From assembly GCA_040386355.1 (NCBI GenBank), contig JAZKFP010000237.1, positions 1 to 22,756 on the forward strand: a stretch of 22,756 nt of DNA. The letters are read 5' to 3'. The notes under the pieces were generated by a model. The model was not told where the DNA came from. It did not search any database and worked only from the letters and a program-made list of their open reading frames with translations. The stretch comes from JAZKFP01 sp040386355. GTDB lineage: Bacteria; Pseudomonadota; Gammaproteobacteria; Pseudomonadales; UBA6940. Numbering within the stretch: the stretch's first letter is position 1; every line of letters starts with the position of its first letter. The translations under genes and the position numbers were made by a program. This document shows, piece by piece, positions 22,247 to 22,756 of this stretch.

Positions 22247-22756
22247 TCAAAAAATCTGTTTATAAATCTTCACCAATACGGAATTCCCATCAAAAATAAA
22301 TTCAGCCGCTGGGTTTTTATTTTGCGCAAGCAAACTTTGCGCTCTCTGTACGCCATATCCAAAACGATTAACAAATCCTAACGTTTTCATCGCTTCTGCA
22401 ATTACTGGATTGCGATAACTATTTCGATTTGGAAAATTTTCCGGTGTAGCTTCGCCATACAATCCGCCTGGACTTAAAATTTCAATGCGATCGCTAAAAA
22501 CATAAAATCGTATCGGTGTGTGACTTTCATAATTACGATGCATCACCGCATTCATTAGCAATTCACGCAGCGCCCACTCTGGATAATCAGGATTTAGTTT
22601 TTCTTCAAACGAACCGATCATTTTCATTTGCGTTTGGATTAACGTACGCATGCGAATTTCCATTTCTCGCAAGACTACATGCAGATCACCTGCAATTTCG
22701 GCTTGATCAATTGGAATATCTTCAAAATTATTTGCAGGAAATTTTAAATATTGAAT
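22247..22756 (-). CDS. ATP-binding protein, AlbA_2 / HATPase_c_4 type (5' end outside window)
   Basis: The reading frame is open to the right edge of the window, so the N-terminus is missing; a TTG at 22672 is only an internal codon. At the edge IQYLKFPANNFEDIP resembles the end of an AlbA_2 (formerly AAA_4) domain. Then comes a GHKL-like ATPase segment: ELLMNAVMHRNYE (N box), RIEILSPGGLYGE (G box) and FGYGVQRAQSLL (lid). The family is often annotated as RecG-like or a putative transcriptional regulator; its role is poorly known and it is frequent near toxin-antitoxin and defence genes. It is convergent with the toxin gene, 22 bp away. A broken copy lies at 20640-20990. Confidence 0.88.
   Translation of the reverse strand: MQYLKFPANNFEDIPIDQAEIAGDLHVVLREMEIRMRTLIQTQMKMIGSFEEKLNPDYPEWALRELLMNAVMHRNYESHTPIRFYVFSDRIEILSPGGLYGEATPENFPNRNSYRNPVIAEAMKTLGFVNRFGYGVQRAQSLLAQNKNPAAEFIFDGNSVLVKIYKQIF

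Overview
The window looks like a chromosomal segment of an AT-rich gammaproteobacterium. The evidence is a haem A synthase / SURF1 cytochrome oxidase assembly cluster of gammaproteobacterial type, a DUF2909 gene beside it, and a class II CCA-adding enzyme. The low GC, dispersed palindromic repeats, decayed genes and eukaryote-like surface proteins would suit a host-associated member of the Legionellales (Coxiellaceae or Legionellaceae type). That placement is inference from gene content and base composition; no rRNA or other taxonomic marker is present.

Region 1 (1-3380) holds respiratory assembly genes on the minus strand: SURF1, a membrane-anchored SCO-like CxxxC protein and ctaA. A repeat-filled gap separates SURF1 from the other two. 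A divergent DUF2909 gene starts 12 bp from SURF1, and one 10-bp palindrome can serve as ribosome binding site for both genes. Region 2 (3415-5413) holds a small unknown ORF, cca (with an HD domain that has lost its metal motif) and a 259-bp inverted-repeat element.

Region 3 (5478-12051) is a tightly coupled three-gene plus-strand operon. It encodes a TpsB outer-membrane transporter, a 1384-residue TpsA exoprotein ending in a cysteine pair, and a YfiR-family periplasmic protein. A two-partner secretion system is therefore linked to a protein family that elsewhere controls cyclic-di-GMP synthesis.

Region 4 (12057-20469) is the most unusual part. It starts with stacked repeat elements and a gene with a conserved N-terminal domain and proline-rich tail. 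Next come two large proteins built like animal type I receptors: signal peptide, beta-rich ectodomain, Pro-Thr stalk or linker, single C-terminal membrane helix. The larger one has two tandem Ig/cadherin-like repeats and a 168-residue inner tail that contains RPLPPLP, a textbook class I SH3-binding sequence. Between them lie a 200-residue helical protein that resembles type III secretion filament proteins (EspA type) in layout, and a 63-residue truncated relative of the larger receptor-like protein. A helical-repeat protein follows. No secretion apparatus is encoded in the window, so how this set works together is hypothesis.

Region 5 (20640-22756) is a decaying accessory locus. A toxin-antitoxin pair has an intact excisionase-type antitoxin and a PIN toxin gene with two in-frame stops. 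It lies between a broken copy and an apparently intact, window-truncated copy of an AlbA_2/HATPase_c_4 ATP-binding protein gene.

Dispersed repeats of at least three kinds fill most of the larger intergenic gaps. I saw no rRNA, tRNA, CRISPR array or transposase gene. Bases 1-85 hold only AT-rich sequence with a weak 8-bp stem (46-53 with 69-76).
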